13,418 nucleotides of DNA. It comes from an uncultured Eggerthellaceae bacterium (GTDB taxonomy: Bacteria; Actinomycetota; Coriobacteriia; Coriobacteriales; Eggerthellaceae). The stretch covers positions 1 to 13,418 of the forward strand of contig CANOHY010000040.1 in assembly GCA_947565915.1 (NCBI GenBank), in the 5' to 3' direction. Within the stretch, counting starts at the first letter, position 1; each line of letters begins with the position of its first letter. The position numbers were made by a program, and so were the translations under genes. Positions 13,156 through 13,418 of the stretch are shown piece by piece. The notes under the pieces are model-generated. The model was not told where the DNA came from. It saw nothing but the letters and a program-made list of their open reading frames with translations, and searched no databases.

Positions 13156-13339
13156 GATTCTCCTTAGATGCTGCGTTTGCACTACGTTTGATGCTTCCAA
13201 CATTGTAACCGACAGACGAGCATTCGGCACGCTCAAGCGAATCATCGAGCAACCAGCCCGCTTGGCGGTTAGAGTATCATGATTCAATCATATTGCTCGA
13301 AGGCAAAGACTTGATGCAAAGCGCAAGCGAAGGTGCAGC
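13156..13339. other. Divergent intergenic region with a perfect 13-bp palindrome
   Basis: This region separates the SIMPL-domain gene (minus strand) from the gene starting at 13340 (plus strand). ATGATTCAATCAT at 13279-13291 is a perfect 6-1-6 dyad and a plausible operator for one or both genes. TTGGCG at 13262 resembles a -35, but no matching -10 sits at a normal distance, so I do not assign promoters. Confidence 0.45.
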
Positions 13340-13418
13340 ATGGACAGCGACTTCCAAAGGGAACAAGACCACCTCGATTGGACCTATGACCTACTCAAGT
13401 CCATCGAAGAGGAAACCG
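13340..13418 (+). CDS. Start of a gene cut by the window edge, possibly HelD-like
   Basis: ATG at 13340 with GAAGG about six bases upstream opens a frame with 26 residues visible, reading MDSDFQREQDHLDWTYDLLK and then SIEEET. The pattern of an early E-x3-L-x2-TY-x2-L, charged and helical, recalls the N-terminal coiled coil of HelD/UvrD-like helicases that clear RNA polymerase in Gram-positive bacteria. With so few residues this is a guess about the family; that a gene starts here is better supported. Confidence 0.5.
   Translation, partial: MDSDFQREQDHLDWTYDLLKSIEEET

Overview
The window looks like chromosome from an anaerobic, gut-type actinobacterium of the class Coriobacteriia, most likely Eggerthellaceae. 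This is inferred from gene content: two paralogous DMSO-reductase-family molybdo/tungsto-enzymes with their electron-transfer partners, a surface protein with SpaA and VaFE domains and an IPKTG sorting signal, a Gram-positive type MurB, and GC-rich codon use. The genus cannot be decided from the sequence alone.

Layout, left to right. (1) Positions 1-23: the first codons of a minus-strand gene running off the left edge. (2) 176-3321, minus strand: a two-gene unit. A double-CCG-domain (HdrB-like) protein is followed, with a 4-base stop/start overlap, by a 742-residue acetylene-hydratase-type molybdopterin enzyme. (3) 3322-3743: a non-coding stretch packed with secondary structure. It holds a likely extended -10 promoter, a 108-bp element closed by perfect 14-bp inverted repeats, a ~174-bp imperfect palindrome, and a strong intrinsic terminator. 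(4) 3744-8325, minus strand: a complete three-gene respiratory-type operon: catalytic molybdopterin subunit, a protein with four [4Fe-4S] clusters, and an NrfD-type membrane subunit. A TATAAT promoter lies upstream and the terminator of region 3 lies downstream. (5) 8326-8792: divergent intergenic region. (6) 8793-11423, plus strand: a secreted, sortase-anchored protein joining an NlpC/P60-like Cys-His domain to SpaA/VaFE stalk domains. (7) 11420-12331, minus: murB, whose stop codon shares a CTAG with the stop of the surface-protein gene. (8) 12361-13155, minus: a SIMPL-domain (DUF541) probable lipoprotein. (9) 13340-13418, plus: the first codons of a further gene, possibly HelD-like.

How they work together. 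The operon in region 4 has the classic catalytic / Fe-S / membrane-anchor layout that links quinones to an anaerobic reductase or dehydroxylase. Its catalytic subunit lacks a visible Tat signal, so I infer a cytoplasm-facing enzyme. The neighbouring two-gene unit holds a paralogous catalytic subunit but replaces the ferredoxin-like and membrane subunits with an HdrB-like protein, suggesting a different electron route. Both catalytic subunits carry a Cys-Trp pair where the metal-ligand cysteine is expected, as in acetylene hydratase and, by family knowledge, its relatives the catechol dehydroxylases. The substrates cannot be read from the sequence.

The most unusual features are the tyrosine/aspartate-rich repeat tail (about 165 residues, OCRE-like) on the larger molybdoenzyme, the pairing of an HdrB-like protein with a molybdopterin enzyme, and the two adjacent hairpin elements between the units.
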